DNA from: an uncultured Eubacteriales bacterium
GTDB taxonomy: Bacteria; Bacillota; Clostridia; UBA1381
DNA length: 64,000 nucleotides
Direction: 5' to 3'
Assembly: GCA_905199755.1 (NCBI GenBank)
Contig: CAJKHT010000002.1
Coordinates: 1-64,000, forward strand
The notes under the pieces: generated by a model
What the model was told of the DNA's origin: nothing
Seen by the model: only the letters and a program-made list of their open reading frames with translations
Databases searched by the model: none
In this document: positions 17,514-27,834 of the stretch, piece by piece
Numbering within the stretch: position 1 is the stretch's first letter
How the letters are laid out: the number at the start of each line of letters is the position of its first letter
Position numbers and translations under genes: made by a program

Positions 17514-19310
17514 TCAGTCTCCGGTCACGGATACCATATCCGACCATGCGAAAGCCTTTATGCCGTATGCCTTTTCCGAAGATATGTTTTGGCACACGAG
17601 CGGATCCGATGTGAACGAACTTTCCTTTGTACCGTTCGGAATGTCAAATTCCTGCATTTTAATGTTTTTAAGTATTCCGTCCTCATAAATTGCCAGTGCC
17701 GCGAGAACTTTTTTATCCGTGCCCGATGTGTTTGTTACCGTTGCAGATGCCGTTACGCTTGAGTTTTCCGCAATATCTCCTTTGATTTCGGGGAATGACG
17801 TAACCAAAGTGTGTACTTCTTCATCTGTTATCGGCTCATATACAAGAATATTGTCAAATCTTGCCCTTGCCGATACGCAGTGCACTCTGAATGTATGTGC
17901 CACATCCGAACTCCACCAGTCAACATTAGTAAACTTTTTATTACTTAAAGCTTTAACCGCCTCGCCGTCAAAATACATATTTTCCACGTATACATCATAT
18001 CCGCCGTCAGCATTAGCCTCACGTCTCAATATAAATTCAAACTTATGCATATCTCTGGCAGCCTTCCATATTTCTTTCATACCTTCAACTGCAACGGTAT
18101 TTTTATCGGTAGCTACAACGGTATCTCCTCCTTCAGTATTATAAAACAGTTTCATTTGTGTATTACTATACAGCTGGAATGCAAACACGGGACTGTTGCC
18201 TATATATATATTTCCTTCACAGTTACCGCTGCTGCCTGTCTTATAACCCATCTCAAAGGAAACGGCAATCCTATCGGCATTGGTTGCTCCGGGAGTGTAC
18301 GGTCCGGATCTCGGATGGTCTTGCAACTCAAGATATTGATTTGCGGCAGTGCTGTCTTTCCTCACGTAAGAACCCCAGCTGTTCTCACCGTAAACACCGT
18401 CTGAACCCCAAAATCCTATTTTTACGGGATGCGGGATTGTATATGTTACCTTTGTATTTGCTCTCTGGTCTGCCGGTCTGTTTTCAAATCCGTCATCTGC
18501 AATCAATGTCTTTATCTCGGGCATATATGAGGATTTTGTAACTATTGTCTCTGTTTTTCTGTCTTCCGGCTCATATATAAGAACATTATCTATACGGTTT
18601 CCCTTATTTGTCGATCTGATTGCCAATGTGCCTTCGGTGCAGGCAGAACCTGTCCACCAGTCGGCTCTGATCGGCGCTCCCGCAGCCGTACCCAAACCAA
18701 TCTGCTTTCCTGCAACAAACAGCTCGGTTATCTCTGCCGCATATGTACCGTCAGCCTGTTTTTTTCTTTCAAATGTCATTGTGATATTTGTCCATTTATC
18801 AGCCTGAAATCCCTCAAACTGCGCACTTTTCTTTGTTGTTCCGTCAGGGCATATAAAATCTACCGTACCGCCCGATTTCCACATGTTAACCGTAAGAAAC
18901 TTTGTAAGATAATCCTGATTTGTTCCGCCGCGGCCTATTTCCAGATACATCTTTCCTATCTCGCCAGTTTGCACATCAAACGAAATTGTCAGCTTTTTCT
19001 TGCCGATTGTTTCTCTTGCAACGGGATATATAAAGCCTTTTGATGAATTCAGCTCTAAGAATTTGTTTCCGTCCGTTTCCGATGCAACAGCAACAGCTTG
19101 ATTTGCATATTTCTTTACCGGGTTTGCATAAGCCGTACTAACCTGCGGCGTTTCCAACTGCTGATCGTTAAAATCATCGTCGACATACAGCGTTTTTACC
19201 TGCGGCATATAATCCTTTACAGGCACTTTTGTCGTTACCTCCGCATGACATACTGCCGCAAGGCTCACCGTAATCAGCCCTGCAAGACATAATGTTCTCA
19301 ACTGTTTCAT
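17514..19310 (-). CDS. Secreted protein with two concanavalin-like (LamG-like) modules
   Basis: A 598-residue exported protein. The signal peptide is MKQLRTLCLAGLITVSLAAV..CHA (about residues 1-23). Two repeats of roughly 230 residues follow. Each opens with a K-T-L-x-x-D-D-x-F motif (KTLYVDDDFNDQ, KTLIADDGFENR) and closes with a D-N-x-L-x-Y-E-P motif (DNVLIYEPED, DNILVYEPIT), which suggests a jelly-roll sugar-binding fold. The C-terminal ~90 residues form an Ig-like domain ending in KAFAWSDMVSV. The start at 19310 is chosen because AAAGGAAG lies nine bases upstream, while the ATG at 19319 abuts it. No catalytic residues are recognised, so a surface glycan-binding role is inferred. Confidence 0.75.
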   Translation of the reverse strand: MKQLRTLCLAGLITVSLAAVCHAEVTTKVPVKDYMPQVKTLYVDDDFNDQQLETPQVSTAYANPVKKYANQAVAVASETDGNKFLELNSSKGFIYPVARETIGKKKLTISFDVQTGEIGKMYLEIGRGGTNQDYLTKFLTVNMWKSGGTVDFICPDGTTKKSAQFEGFQADKWTNITMTFERKKQADGTYAAEITELFVAGKQIGLGTAAGAPIRADWWTGSACTEGTLAIRSTNKGNRIDNVLIYEPEDRKTETIVTKSSYMPEIKTLIADDGFENRPADQRANTKVTYTIPHPVKIGFWGSDGVYGENSWGSYVRKDSTAANQYLELQDHPRSGPYTPGATNADRIAVSFEMGYKTGSSGNCEGNIYIGNSPVFAFQLYSNTQMKLFYNTEGGDTVVATDKNTVAVEGMKEIWKAARDMHKFEFILRREANADGGYDVYVENMYFDGEAVKALSNKKFTNVDWWSSDVAHTFRVHCVSARARFDNILVYEPITDEEVHTLVTSFPEIKGDIAENSSVTASATVTNTSGTDKKVLAALAIYEDGILKNIKMQEFDIPNGTKESSFTSDPLVCQNISSEKAYGIKAFAWSDMVSVTGD

Positions 19311-19433
19311 ATAAATCATCTTCCTTTCTTAGTTATAATTGTTTAAAATTTACTTACGCCTTTAATACTATTATAGCTCTACTCATAGGTGTATGTATAT
19401 ATGAATATCTTCCCTTTTGGTGTACTTTTTTAA

Positions 19434-22184
19434 CTATTTTACCGTCATTTCATATATTTTCAGTATTCCGCCCGCATTTTCATCAACGCTTACACGCAAA
19501 CGGTTTATGTAGCGCTCGTCAAAATCAAATACATTATTGCCGTTTTTAACGGAAATTCCTTTTTTAAGGCTTATCTGTCTTCCGTCATCCCATACGGTAA
19601 CGGATATTTTCATGTCCTGCGGACATTCGGCAGTGAATACCAAGCTTGACACTTTTTCCTGCTCTCCGAAATCAATATCGAGATATGAATCCTTAACTCC
19701 CTCGCATGCCCAGAAAGTATTGATGTTTTTATCGAATGCATACATCGGACTGCGATAACCGTAATTATTATCAGCATATGCCGACTTTTCGGTATAAAGC
19801 TTATTATCCGATACATTCTCTGTTTGCGTGCATTTCTCCAAATCATACCAGCCGTTATATGACGGACATTCTATCCCGAGCTTTATATCTGGATTTTCCT
19901 TGTCGGCATCCGAGAATACACCCAGCATCAGTCTGTCTCCGTTTGTTCCGGAAAATTCATATGCCGCCGTTTCAAAAGAGTATTCGCCCGTTTTCCAGTT
20001 TTCGGGATTTATGCCGTTCAGCACACGGCTTTCCGTGATATTTCCGTCAGCATCGGCAAGTGCCAGCTTTACACATGCGTTTTTCTTGTAACCTGCATAC
20101 AGCCGTGTATAACCGTCATTTTTTATGGTCATATTGAATGTTCCGGAGCTGCCCGGAGTATATGCTATTTTTACCGGTTTGAACCAATAACCCGTTTTAT
20201 TCGCAAGTCTTTCACACAAGTCGGTAAAGCATGCGTAAAACTCCGTCGGATTCCAGTAACCCATAGCCATATAGCTTGCCTTGCCCTCTTTGACGGTCTT
20301 TTCCATCATTACAGGCATGTATTCATAATAATCCGACCATTTGCCATCGGGATATGTTTTGCCGTTATATGTCCCTGCTTTATAAAAGCTGCTCGGCTGA
20401 TCAAACCATTCCGCAACGGCGGCATTTATTCCGTCAGCCGCCGCAAGCCGTCTGTGATTATTTGCAAGCGTCGGATTCATTGTACCGTCAACACGTATTC
20501 CCGTGCCGTATGTGTTTAAAGCATAACTCAGCTGCACGGGCTGAGAAGTAAACATCATGAGCGGCGCTCTTACATTTTTATAAACATCAACAAGCTTATT
20601 CAAATCCGTGTCAGTATAATCTTTGCTTCTTTTTTTGCTTTGCGAAAGGCTTCCCCAATGCCACTCGCCCCAGTTGCCGTAGCTTCGCATATCAACATAT
20701 GCAATATTTGTATAATCCTTAAATTCTTCCGCAAAAGCATCTATAAGCTTTGAATACTCTTTAAGAAAAACAGGATCGTTAGATACCGGCACTTTTAATG
20801 CATGGTCTGTGCCTGCAAATTCCGTTTCATACTTTGCACCGCATTCAGTAAAAAGCCAGTCGGGGGTTTCCTGTGTCCACGAGGACGGCGAGTTATAAGT
20901 CACGGTATGGGCTATACCTATACCGAGCATCTTACCGCTGTTTTTCAGCAATTCAAGATTATCCTTTATAAGCTTAAAATTATAAACACCCTTTTCAGGC
21001 TCAAGAGCATTCCACCCGAAACGCGTATATACCACACCCGCACATTCGCCGGCAGGCTGTGACAGAATATCGGCATACGAGTTTTTAAACTGATAGCATA
21101 CAAGTCCCTTATACGGGTTAATCAGCCGTTCATTGCTTTCCTTCGGATAAATAACCGTTTCTCCTTTTCCGGATTTTATTTTCTCTATGTTATTTTTCTC
21201 CGGCGCATTGTCTGCCAAAAAATTTTCATATGTAACTACCGGCTTCATACTGCATTTATCAACATAGAAATCATCATTGGTTCCGCCCTCTATATAAATT
21301 TCGGCTTTTACCATATCATTGGGTACTTCTATATATGCTGTTTTGTCAAAGCTGTACCATGTATCCTTTTCGGGTGCCGGACGCCAGCCCATATTATACC
21401 CCGTTGTAAATTTATTATCATCTTCTTTGTTACGGTCGCCGCCAGGATGTGTAATTCTCACAATGCACTGATAATTTACATCTCCGACTGTGGAACGGAC
21501 GCTGCCGCGTACCCGATACCATCCGCTTCCGTTCTTTTTAAGCTGTTCGGTTATATCCTGGGTTATGCTGTCATAGCTGTGGGCGCGTTTTGTAACAAGA
21601 CATGATCCCGCTCCGTCCACAGTATATTCGCTGCTTTTGCATATTTGGGAATCGCCCCTTGAATCCCAGCCGTCGGCATACTGATTTTCATATTCCATAC
21701 TGCCGTTTTTAAGCATTTCCCTGCCCGTGTACACAATTTCGCTGTCGTATGTGTAACGCTCCGTATCATACGCTCCCGAGGCATCATAGCTTAATGCCGG
21801 GCAGAGCGGCTGCATACTTTCGTCTGTCAGTGCAAATGCCTTAATATAATAATTCAAATACGGAATATTCTCCGGAATTTGCGCATTGCAGTATCCGTCA
21901 GCAGTTCCGGAGCTTTCCAGAGTATTCGTATTGCCTTTATATACGGCATAAAGTCTGTCTCCGGCATAAACACCGCAATAAATGCTGTACCGGACCGGTT
22001 TGTTTCCGCTATTCGTGAAGCTGCCTGTGGCCATAAAGCTCATGCCTGGCGAAAGCTTTCCCAAAACCTCGGTTTTGTCCTCTTTTACTATCGAAAGACT
22101 GCCTGTGATGCCGCCGGATGCCGATACACACGGCATCGCAGCTGCCAGCATACACAAGATTAAAAATATTGTTATTTTTTTCAT
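19434..22184 (-). CDS. Large secreted TIM-barrel protein (putative glycosidase), copy B
   Basis: A 916-residue protein with signal peptide MKKITIFLILCMLAAAMPCVSA. Domains in order: an Ig-like domain (about 25-140, with YYIKAFALTDESMQPL), a CBM4/9-like jelly roll (about 155-315), a TIM-barrel-like region starting at NPYKGLVCYQF and containing YVDMRSYGNWGEWHWG (candidate acid/base Glu) and AAVAEWFDQP (candidate nucleophile Glu), a beta domain, and a C-terminal discoidin-like F5/8 domain (AFDKNINTFWACEG..YLDIDFGE). Architecture suggests a clan GH-A hydrolase with DUF4832-like context, but I cannot name the family. It is paralogous to the 27835-30600 gene. A 123-base gap separates it from the downstream gene. 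Confidence 0.78.
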   Translation of the reverse strand: MKKITIFLILCMLAAAMPCVSASGGITGSLSIVKEDKTEVLGKLSPGMSFMATGSFTNSGNKPVRYSIYCGVYAGDRLYAVYKGNTNTLESSGTADGYCNAQIPENIPYLNYYIKAFALTDESMQPLCPALSYDASGAYDTERYTYDSEIVYTGREMLKNGSMEYENQYADGWDSRGDSQICKSSEYTVDGAGSCLVTKRAHSYDSITQDITEQLKKNGSGWYRVRGSVRSTVGDVNYQCIVRITHPGGDRNKEDDNKFTTGYNMGWRPAPEKDTWYSFDKTAYIEVPNDMVKAEIYIEGGTNDDFYVDKCSMKPVVTYENFLADNAPEKNNIEKIKSGKGETVIYPKESNERLINPYKGLVCYQFKNSYADILSQPAGECAGVVYTRFGWNALEPEKGVYNFKLIKDNLELLKNSGKMLGIGIAHTVTYNSPSSWTQETPDWLFTECGAKYETEFAGTDHALKVPVSNDPVFLKEYSKLIDAFAEEFKDYTNIAYVDMRSYGNWGEWHWGSLSQSKKRSKDYTDTDLNKLVDVYKNVRAPLMMFTSQPVQLSYALNTYGTGIRVDGTMNPTLANNHRRLAAADGINAAVAEWFDQPSSFYKAGTYNGKTYPDGKWSDYYEYMPVMMEKTVKEGKASYMAMGYWNPTEFYACFTDLCERLANKTGYWFKPVKIAYTPGSSGTFNMTIKNDGYTRLYAGYKKNACVKLALADADGNITESRVLNGINPENWKTGEYSFETAAYEFSGTNGDRLMLGVFSDADKENPDIKLGIECPSYNGWYDLEKCTQTENVSDNKLYTEKSAYADNNYGYRSPMYAFDKNINTFWACEGVKDSYLDIDFGEQEKVSSLVFTAECPQDMKISVTVWDDGRQISLKKGISVKNGNNVFDFDERYINRLRVSVDENAGGILKIYEMTVK

Positions 22185-22187
22185 ATT

Positions 22188-23453
22188 TTACTCCACTTTC
22201 AAATCATAAACCTTTGACACCAACTCAGCATTCTCGGTATTGTCCAGCAGGAATATCTGTACTCTGTCGGCGCTTTCGCATCCGACTGCCTCCACTTCAC
22301 AGAAATTCGGCTCTGAACACGGAATAACCTTTAAATTTAAAAGCTTTTTATCGGACCAGACTCCAACTATCAGATATACCGTCTTTCCCTCATAAGGTTC
22401 TGCCACTGCCGACACATAAACCGAATCGCCTTTTTTGACGGCGCTCATCTGCGTTTCATCTAAAGGAGCTGCAAATTTTTTGCACAGCGGCAGCTTATAT
22501 CCCGAAAATTTTTCGCCGCACACCGAATATATCGCCTTTACAACGATATAATAGGCTTTGTTTTCAAGATCAAGCTGCTCCGGCACAGTAATTACGGCTT
22601 TTCGCATACTTTCATCTGTTTCAACGGCACATGCTTTTTCGCCGTCTGCGCTCACAAGTACAATCTCGGTATTTTCCTTCGATATTCCTGCAGTAAATTC
22701 CGCATTTACCGTCCCTGCTTCTTCATCATAAGCAAACGTCTCCGCACCGAATTTTTTTGGACTGTAAATTATAACATTATCCATACATACGTCAGCCTGA
22801 TTGTAGTTTCCTATATTGACATACATATTATCCCACCAGTTTACCGCCTCATTAGCCGGTTCAACATCTTCTATCAGCTTTATCGTACCGTTGAGCGCTA
22901 CTTTTTCCGGATAAACGGAATAGCTCCCATCCTCATTTGCCTCGCGCCTGATGGTAACGGCAAGATGATTCCACCCGTCAGCCGCAGCGCTTTCCGTTAC
23001 GATATTTTGCGTAGAACCTGTTTTATTCATATAGCTGACGCTCATCTGGGAAGGTCCGCCGTTAAATTTGAATACAGTATTTGTTCCCGCTTCTCCGCCG
23101 ATATAAATATTGCCGTAAGTGCTGTTTACACCGAACTTTATATCGAACGCAACCGTTAATCTGTCGCAGTCTGCCGGAGAATTTTTATTGGCTCTCAACC
23201 TGAGCCATTGCACAGGTGTCCGGCAGAATATATTGTCGCCCTCTTGCTCAGTGACAGCGGAGCCGAATGAATCAACCGCATATTCGTCAGTGTTTCCCGT
23301 TACTTTCACTCCCGGATCTCTGTCGTTGAAATTATCGTCAAAATATACGGTTTCCGGAGTATTCATATAAGGATAGAGTGTGGTTTCGGTTTCAGCATGA
23401 GCCACTGCCGAAGCGCCGATCAGAAACATCAATAGAATTAATACTTTTTTCAT
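22188..23453 (-). CDS. Secreted protein with one concanavalin-like module
   Basis: A 421-residue exported protein. The signal peptide is MKKVLILLMFLIGASAVAHA (residues 1-20). One copy of the ~220-residue module found twice in the 17514-19310 product follows, opening with ETVYFDDNFNDRDPG and closing with DNVIIYSPK. Then come a linker domain (about 245-320) and a C-terminal Ig-like domain ending KVYDLKVE. The start follows GGAGAAATGTT. It is three bases upstream of the next gene, so translational coupling is likely. Sugar binding is inferred from the fold-like pattern only. Confidence 0.75.
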   Translation of the reverse strand: MKKVLILLMFLIGASAVAHAETETTLYPYMNTPETVYFDDNFNDRDPGVKVTGNTDEYAVDSFGSAVTEQEGDNIFCRTPVQWLRLRANKNSPADCDRLTVAFDIKFGVNSTYGNIYIGGEAGTNTVFKFNGGPSQMSVSYMNKTGSTQNIVTESAAADGWNHLAVTIRREANEDGSYSVYPEKVALNGTIKLIEDVEPANEAVNWWDNMYVNIGNYNQADVCMDNVIIYSPKKFGAETFAYDEEAGTVNAEFTAGISKENTEIVLVSADGEKACAVETDESMRKAVITVPEQLDLENKAYYIVVKAIYSVCGEKFSGYKLPLCKKFAAPLDETQMSAVKKGDSVYVSAVAEPYEGKTVYLIVGVWSDKKLLNLKVIPCSEPNFCEVEAVGCESADRVQIFLLDNTENAELVSKVYDLKVE

Positions 23454-23463
23454 AACATTTCTC

Positions 23464-26097
23464 CTATCTAAACACAATTACAACCGAATTTGACGAATGT
23501 CTCGAAAAAGCAAGTACAGTGTCTGCATCTTTTCCGACGGAAACATAATCGTTTATTACTTTGTAATCCGTTTGCTTTATTTTTGCGGTCTTACGTTCCG
23601 ACTTATCATATATGTAATAGTTTGCCGCTTTCTTTTTAAGTGTCACAACATCACACTCATACGGGCGAACGGTATCAATTGTATTTTCTCTGCCATCACG
23701 AACCACATACAGAAAACCGTTTCCCGAAAGATATGCTTTACCGTAAAGCCAGCGGTAACTCGTTGAAGTAAGAGACGAATTTGTTGTGCTGCCGTTTCCG
23801 TTCATTGCACCCTTGAATGTCACTCCCTCATGTGCCGGATCGGCACTGTAAACCGTAACTGTATCACCGAGACGTCCGCTGTAGGTAATATTTAAGTCCA
23901 CAATATCGCCGCTCACATTTCCCGCAAGCTTCGATGCGTCCTCAACAACCTTTGCATACTTTGCGTTATTAACCAAATCCCAACCGTTTATACAGTATTT
24001 TAATTCATTGTTGTCATCATATACTTCCGAAATACTGTCAAACAAAATACTCGTTCCCGTTGTTGTGTTGATTAAGTTACGCTCAGCGTTATCCATACCT
24101 ACCATTACAATGTCCGCAACTCCGTTCTTAATATTGGTCGTGTATGCTGATACTGTCGAAAAGCTTGCGTAAGTGGTAAGCTCTGTAGGTTTAACGAGAG
24201 AATATTCCGTACCGGTTGCCGGTTCTTCTGTGTTATATGTATAGATTTTACTCAATGTTTTATCAAATACAAATCCCGTCCCGTCGTTGCTGAAGAAAAA
24301 GCACGAGTCACGCTCATAATTTCTTGCCGCAGGTGCTGCAAGAAGCTGCAGCGACTCTCCCGACTCATGAGCCGGATCGTAACTGACGGTATCCACTTCT
24401 TTTATTTTTCCGTTTTCGTTAAGCTTATAGCGAATCACTCTGTATTTAAGCATTTCCGTGTTGGCTGTCAAAGTATCCACAACCGCTTTTGCCTTTTTCT
24501 TTACGCTTCCGTCTATTTTAACGTTCTTTTCAAATTCAAGGGTGCGCTGCTTATTTGCGGACAAGTCATAAAGCTTCGTTTCACCGTTTGCATCGTCTTC
24601 GGGATTTCCGTCTTTTCGATAAACCTTGAGCAATACTGCATTTGTATATGATTCCGAGCTCTTTTGAAAGCCGGCGGCTATACCGAATTTATCAAGATAA
24701 ATCGTATATGATACTCCTGCATTTAATTCCTTGAAATAATCTCTCACCTGCAAATATGTTCTGTATGCTTCGGTATCGGTTTCTATAACAGGACGATTTC
24801 CGTCAGAATTATACCCCTTTACAACCGCTTCTATGTTCTTGGCACTTATAACAGTATCGGCAATTTTTCCGTCCTCAGTCATGAGTACGGAAAGGACCAT
24901 TCCTGTCTTAATGTCTGCAAAATTCACATTGTTGCCCGAAACATCGGTACAGGTATAACGAATGTCAGGATCATCATTTTCAAACGAAAAGTTATTTTTA
25001 GGATCATATTTATCATAAACCGTATTCTTATATGCACTTATTCTATCTATAAGAATGGTTCTGTACTCACGTATTGACACCAGATCAAACTTACCGTTTG
25101 AATTTGTATCCGTAAGTGTTATCTCCGTATTCGGTTCGAGTGAAGAAAACTCTGAAAGACTTTTTCCGGTAATTCTGCCGTTATAGACTATACAGCAGCC
25201 GGATTCTATATTTTCCTTTTTTTCTTTTGTTCCATCAACGGTATATATGACCGTACCGTTTGAAATTTCAGGCTCCGATGTATATGCAATATGTAAGACA
25301 TCACCCTTTGAAGAATCTTCTTCCATGTACAGAATTTCTTTTGAACCGTCCGAATTGTTTTTGTACCAATATTTTACGTTATGACCGAACAAATCATCAA
25401 ATTGGTTGCCGGAGCATTCAAAATCCTCACCGTCAATCTGTACGCTGTTTTCGCGAAAACGTACGGGCTCTGTGAATGATGTAATACTGCTTGCCGTTAC
25501 CTGCCCCTTTGATTTGTAAATATTAAATATTTCTTCCATTACACTGCTGCCGTTATAGTTGTAGAAGTCTCCGTCTCTTTTAACGGTATTGCAGTCAAGA
25601 GCATTATACATAAGTTTTGCCAACATACCCCAGGTAAGCTCATCTGTTTCCGAGGCGGATATTCCTTTAATCAAGCCCATACCTGCGGCAGCAAGCATAT
25701 ATCCCTCGGGATAACCCCCCTTGCCGGATGCTTCGTTATCATAACCCAGAGCCGTCACAAGAGTTTTTACTGCCTGAACGTATGTTATCGGTCTTTCGCT
25801 GTATTTGCAGGACGGCGGCAGATAACCGGCATTAAGCATGCGTTCAAAAATTCCGTCCTCATAACAATCTCCCGTCAAGCCGCTTATTACCGCAGCTGCG
25901 CCGGCAAATTCGCTGTTTGTAACACTCTGTGAAAGCTTATTTTCTGCAATATCAATAATCTTTATCTCTCTGAGAAAATTACTTTCATACAAACTTGCAT
26001 TGTCCTGCGCATTGTTTTCCGCCGCAAAAACAAACATGTTGCAAAAAACGGTTATCGCAGCTATAAGAGCTGTCAGCGTTTTACTTCTGATTTTCAC
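23464..26097 (-). CDS. Large S-layer-type surface protein with degenerate N-terminal SLH domains
   Basis: An 877-residue exported protein. After a signal sequence (TALIAAITVFCNMFVFAAE), residues ~35-190 resemble paired SLH repeats: ITYVQAVKTLVTALGYDNEA, GGYPEGYMLAAAGMGLIKG and TWGMLAKLMYNALD. This type anchors proteins to secondary wall polymers. The remaining ~680 residues are beta-rich, with many short strand-turn units and no motif I recognise (for example YTDTNSNG-like turns and repeated T/S-rich segments). I take the GTG at 26097 as start because GGGAGG lies nine bases upstream. It may be a surface scaffold for the locus enzymes or a general S-layer protein. Confidence 0.75.
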   Translation of the reverse strand: MKIRSKTLTALIAAITVFCNMFVFAAENNAQDNASLYESNFLREIKIIDIAENKLSQSVTNSEFAGAAAVISGLTGDCYEDGIFERMLNAGYLPPSCKYSERPITYVQAVKTLVTALGYDNEASGKGGYPEGYMLAAAGMGLIKGISASETDELTWGMLAKLMYNALDCNTVKRDGDFYNYNGSSVMEEIFNIYKSKGQVTASSITSFTEPVRFRENSVQIDGEDFECSGNQFDDLFGHNVKYWYKNNSDGSKEILYMEEDSSKGDVLHIAYTSEPEISNGTVIYTVDGTKEKKENIESGCCIVYNGRITGKSLSEFSSLEPNTEITLTDTNSNGKFDLVSIREYRTILIDRISAYKNTVYDKYDPKNNFSFENDDPDIRYTCTDVSGNNVNFADIKTGMVLSVLMTEDGKIADTVISAKNIEAVVKGYNSDGNRPVIETDTEAYRTYLQVRDYFKELNAGVSYTIYLDKFGIAAGFQKSSESYTNAVLLKVYRKDGNPEDDANGETKLYDLSANKQRTLEFEKNVKIDGSVKKKAKAVVDTLTANTEMLKYRVIRYKLNENGKIKEVDTVSYDPAHESGESLQLLAAPAARNYERDSCFFFSNDGTGFVFDKTLSKIYTYNTEEPATGTEYSLVKPTELTTYASFSTVSAYTTNIKNGVADIVMVGMDNAERNLINTTTGTSILFDSISEVYDDNNELKYCINGWDLVNNAKYAKVVEDASKLAGNVSGDIVDLNITYSGRLGDTVTVYSADPAHEGVTFKGAMNGNGSTTNSSLTSTSYRWLYGKAYLSGNGFLYVVRDGRENTIDTVRPYECDVVTLKKKAANYYIYDKSERKTAKIKQTDYKVINDYVSVGKDADTVLAFSRHSSNSVVIVFR

Positions 26098-26110
26098 TAT
26101 TTTTTCCTCC

Positions 26111-27817
26111 CTATCCGATAAGTTCAAGAATACGACCTATCATAACTGCCGCTTCGGCACGGCTTGTGTACGACTGCGGATAAAATTTTCCGTCGTTCAT
26201 TCCGTTTACAATTTCCAACCTGCTGAGCGCCGCAACGGAATACATTGCATATGAGGAAATATCTTCACTGTCCGCAAAATCAATGCTGTCAGTATCGATT
26301 CCGTCAAGCAGGCTGCCGTTATAAAGCTTTATTGCATTCAGCATCATTACCGCTGCGTCCTGACGCGTAATTTTTTGACCTATTCCGAACTCCGTTTCCG
26401 AAACACCTTTTACAATTCCGGCTTTTTTCGCCGCATTTATATAGTTTTCGTACCATTCTCCCGGTTTAACGTCCTCAAAACCGCTTGCCTCCTCGCTTTC
26501 CGTAAGCTCGGTCACAGCAGACAAAAGCTTTATAAACTGCTCGCGCGTTACGCTTCCGCCCGGTGAAAACATCCCCTTTTCCGTTCCGTTTACAACATTT
26601 TTTCCATAAAGCCGCATGATATATTCTTCCGCCCATTCATACCCTGCAAGGTCATTAAAGGCCTTTTCCTCTGCTATAGTCTCGGTTACGGGTATTACAG
26701 GAGAATAATTGGTTTTCGGACTGCCGCCAGATGCGCCTCCTCCCCCGGAGCCGCCGCTTGAACCGCCGGACTGATTCGTACTTTTTGCCTCCTCGCTTTT
26801 CTGGCTGCTTACCCAGCCGTTAAAAAGCGTACCCAGCTCCGAAAAGTTTTTATAAAGCGCATTTTGACTTATAACCTTCGAATCAACGGGATATGTGTTT
26901 TTAAGATTATTATATTCCGAGAAGTTAAGCTTGAAATAATCCTCATTGTACTTTTGCATGAAAGGATGTATATCCCCGTAATATTCTATACTCTTAAGCT
27001 TTGCCATTACCGCTTCCTCATATATGAGCTGCGTAAATTCTTCTTTTGAAATATTTCCGCTTATCCGCTTTGCCGCCGAGGTATATAATACGTTTCGCTC
27101 CTCATCGGTCATTTTGGATATAATATCCGTGAAAATATCGCCTTTTTGCGTATCTATAATGTCATAAAACTCCGCCGTAAGCTCTGCACAGGTTTCGGGT
27201 GAAAGCCTGCTTATTGCAAAGTCCGTGTAAAGCGGCAGGAACTTTTTTGATGCGTCCTCTATGCTGTCCGTTTTTCCCGTTTCGATAAGTTTTTTTGCCA
27301 GTGCGGATTTATCCGCATCCTTAAGCTCGTTAAAAACATCCTCCGCAATCAATGAATTGAAAAGTATTTTTACGCTTTCAACGGAATTTATGAGCTTACT
27401 CATAATTTCATCGCTTCCGCTTTCAACTGCGTTATTCCATTCGGATATAACGCTTTCCAGCGCTTTGGCGGAATAATAACTCAAATTTTTCGATTCTCCG
27501 TTCATAATGAACGGCTTTGCATATATTTCCTTATTTCCCGATTCCGCACTATCCGGTGCTCCGAATTCGGCATGATATGCACCGTTATCATCAGCTGTAA
27601 AAACCCCTATAAATTCCGGTTTTGATCGGTATGATTCCGAATTCTCATTTGCGTCAAACATTTCTATTGTAACGTCCTCACCCGACGCAAGTCCCGTTCC
27701 TGTTACGGTTATGATACCGCTTTTTGAGTCCTGTGAAACGCTGTCTATAACAGCTGCCTGTGCGCATGTGTTAAGCATCGCCGCAAGCAGTACAATACTT
27801 ATAATCTTTTTTTTCAT
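26111..27817 (-). CDS. SLH-domain cell-surface protein with helical stalk
   Basis: A 568-residue exported protein with signal peptide MKKKIISIVLLAAMLNTCAQA. An Ig-like N-terminal domain (about 22-95, SKSGIITVTGTGLASGEDV) is followed by a long charged helical region (about 105-345) predicted to be stalk or coiled coil. A Gly/Ser linker (GGSSGGSGGGGASGG) comes next, then three SLH domains: AFNDLAGYEWAEEYIMRLYG, GFEDVKPGEWYENYINAAKK and ISSYAMYSVAALSRLEIV, each followed by a TR-E/Q-like motif (VTREQFIKLL, ITRQDAAVMM, TSRAEAAVMI). No enzymatic domain is visible. It probably displays or anchors locus components on the cell wall. Confidence 0.85.
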   Translation of the reverse strand: MKKKIISIVLLAAMLNTCAQAAVIDSVSQDSKSGIITVTGTGLASGEDVTIEMFDANENSESYRSKPEFIGVFTADDNGAYHAEFGAPDSAESGNKEIYAKPFIMNGESKNLSYYSAKALESVISEWNNAVESGSDEIMSKLINSVESVKILFNSLIAEDVFNELKDADKSALAKKLIETGKTDSIEDASKKFLPLYTDFAISRLSPETCAELTAEFYDIIDTQKGDIFTDIISKMTDEERNVLYTSAAKRISGNISKEEFTQLIYEEAVMAKLKSIEYYGDIHPFMQKYNEDYFKLNFSEYNNLKNTYPVDSKVISQNALYKNFSELGTLFNGWVSSQKSEEAKSTNQSGGSSGGSGGGGASGGSPKTNYSPVIPVTETIAEEKAFNDLAGYEWAEEYIMRLYGKNVVNGTEKGMFSPGGSVTREQFIKLLSAVTELTESEEASGFEDVKPGEWYENYINAAKKAGIVKGVSETEFGIGQKITRQDAAVMMLNAIKLYNGSLLDGIDTDSIDFADSEDISSYAMYSVAALSRLEIVNGMNDGKFYPQSYTSRAEAAVMIGRILELIG

Positions 27818-27834
27818 ATTATATCAATCCTTTG

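Noticed and set aside
19320..19433. Internal promoter in the 123-base gap ahead of the double-module gene
   Set aside because: A TATAAT-like -10 is present on the minus strand, but no acceptable -35 lies at 16-18 bases, so I do not list it as a feature.
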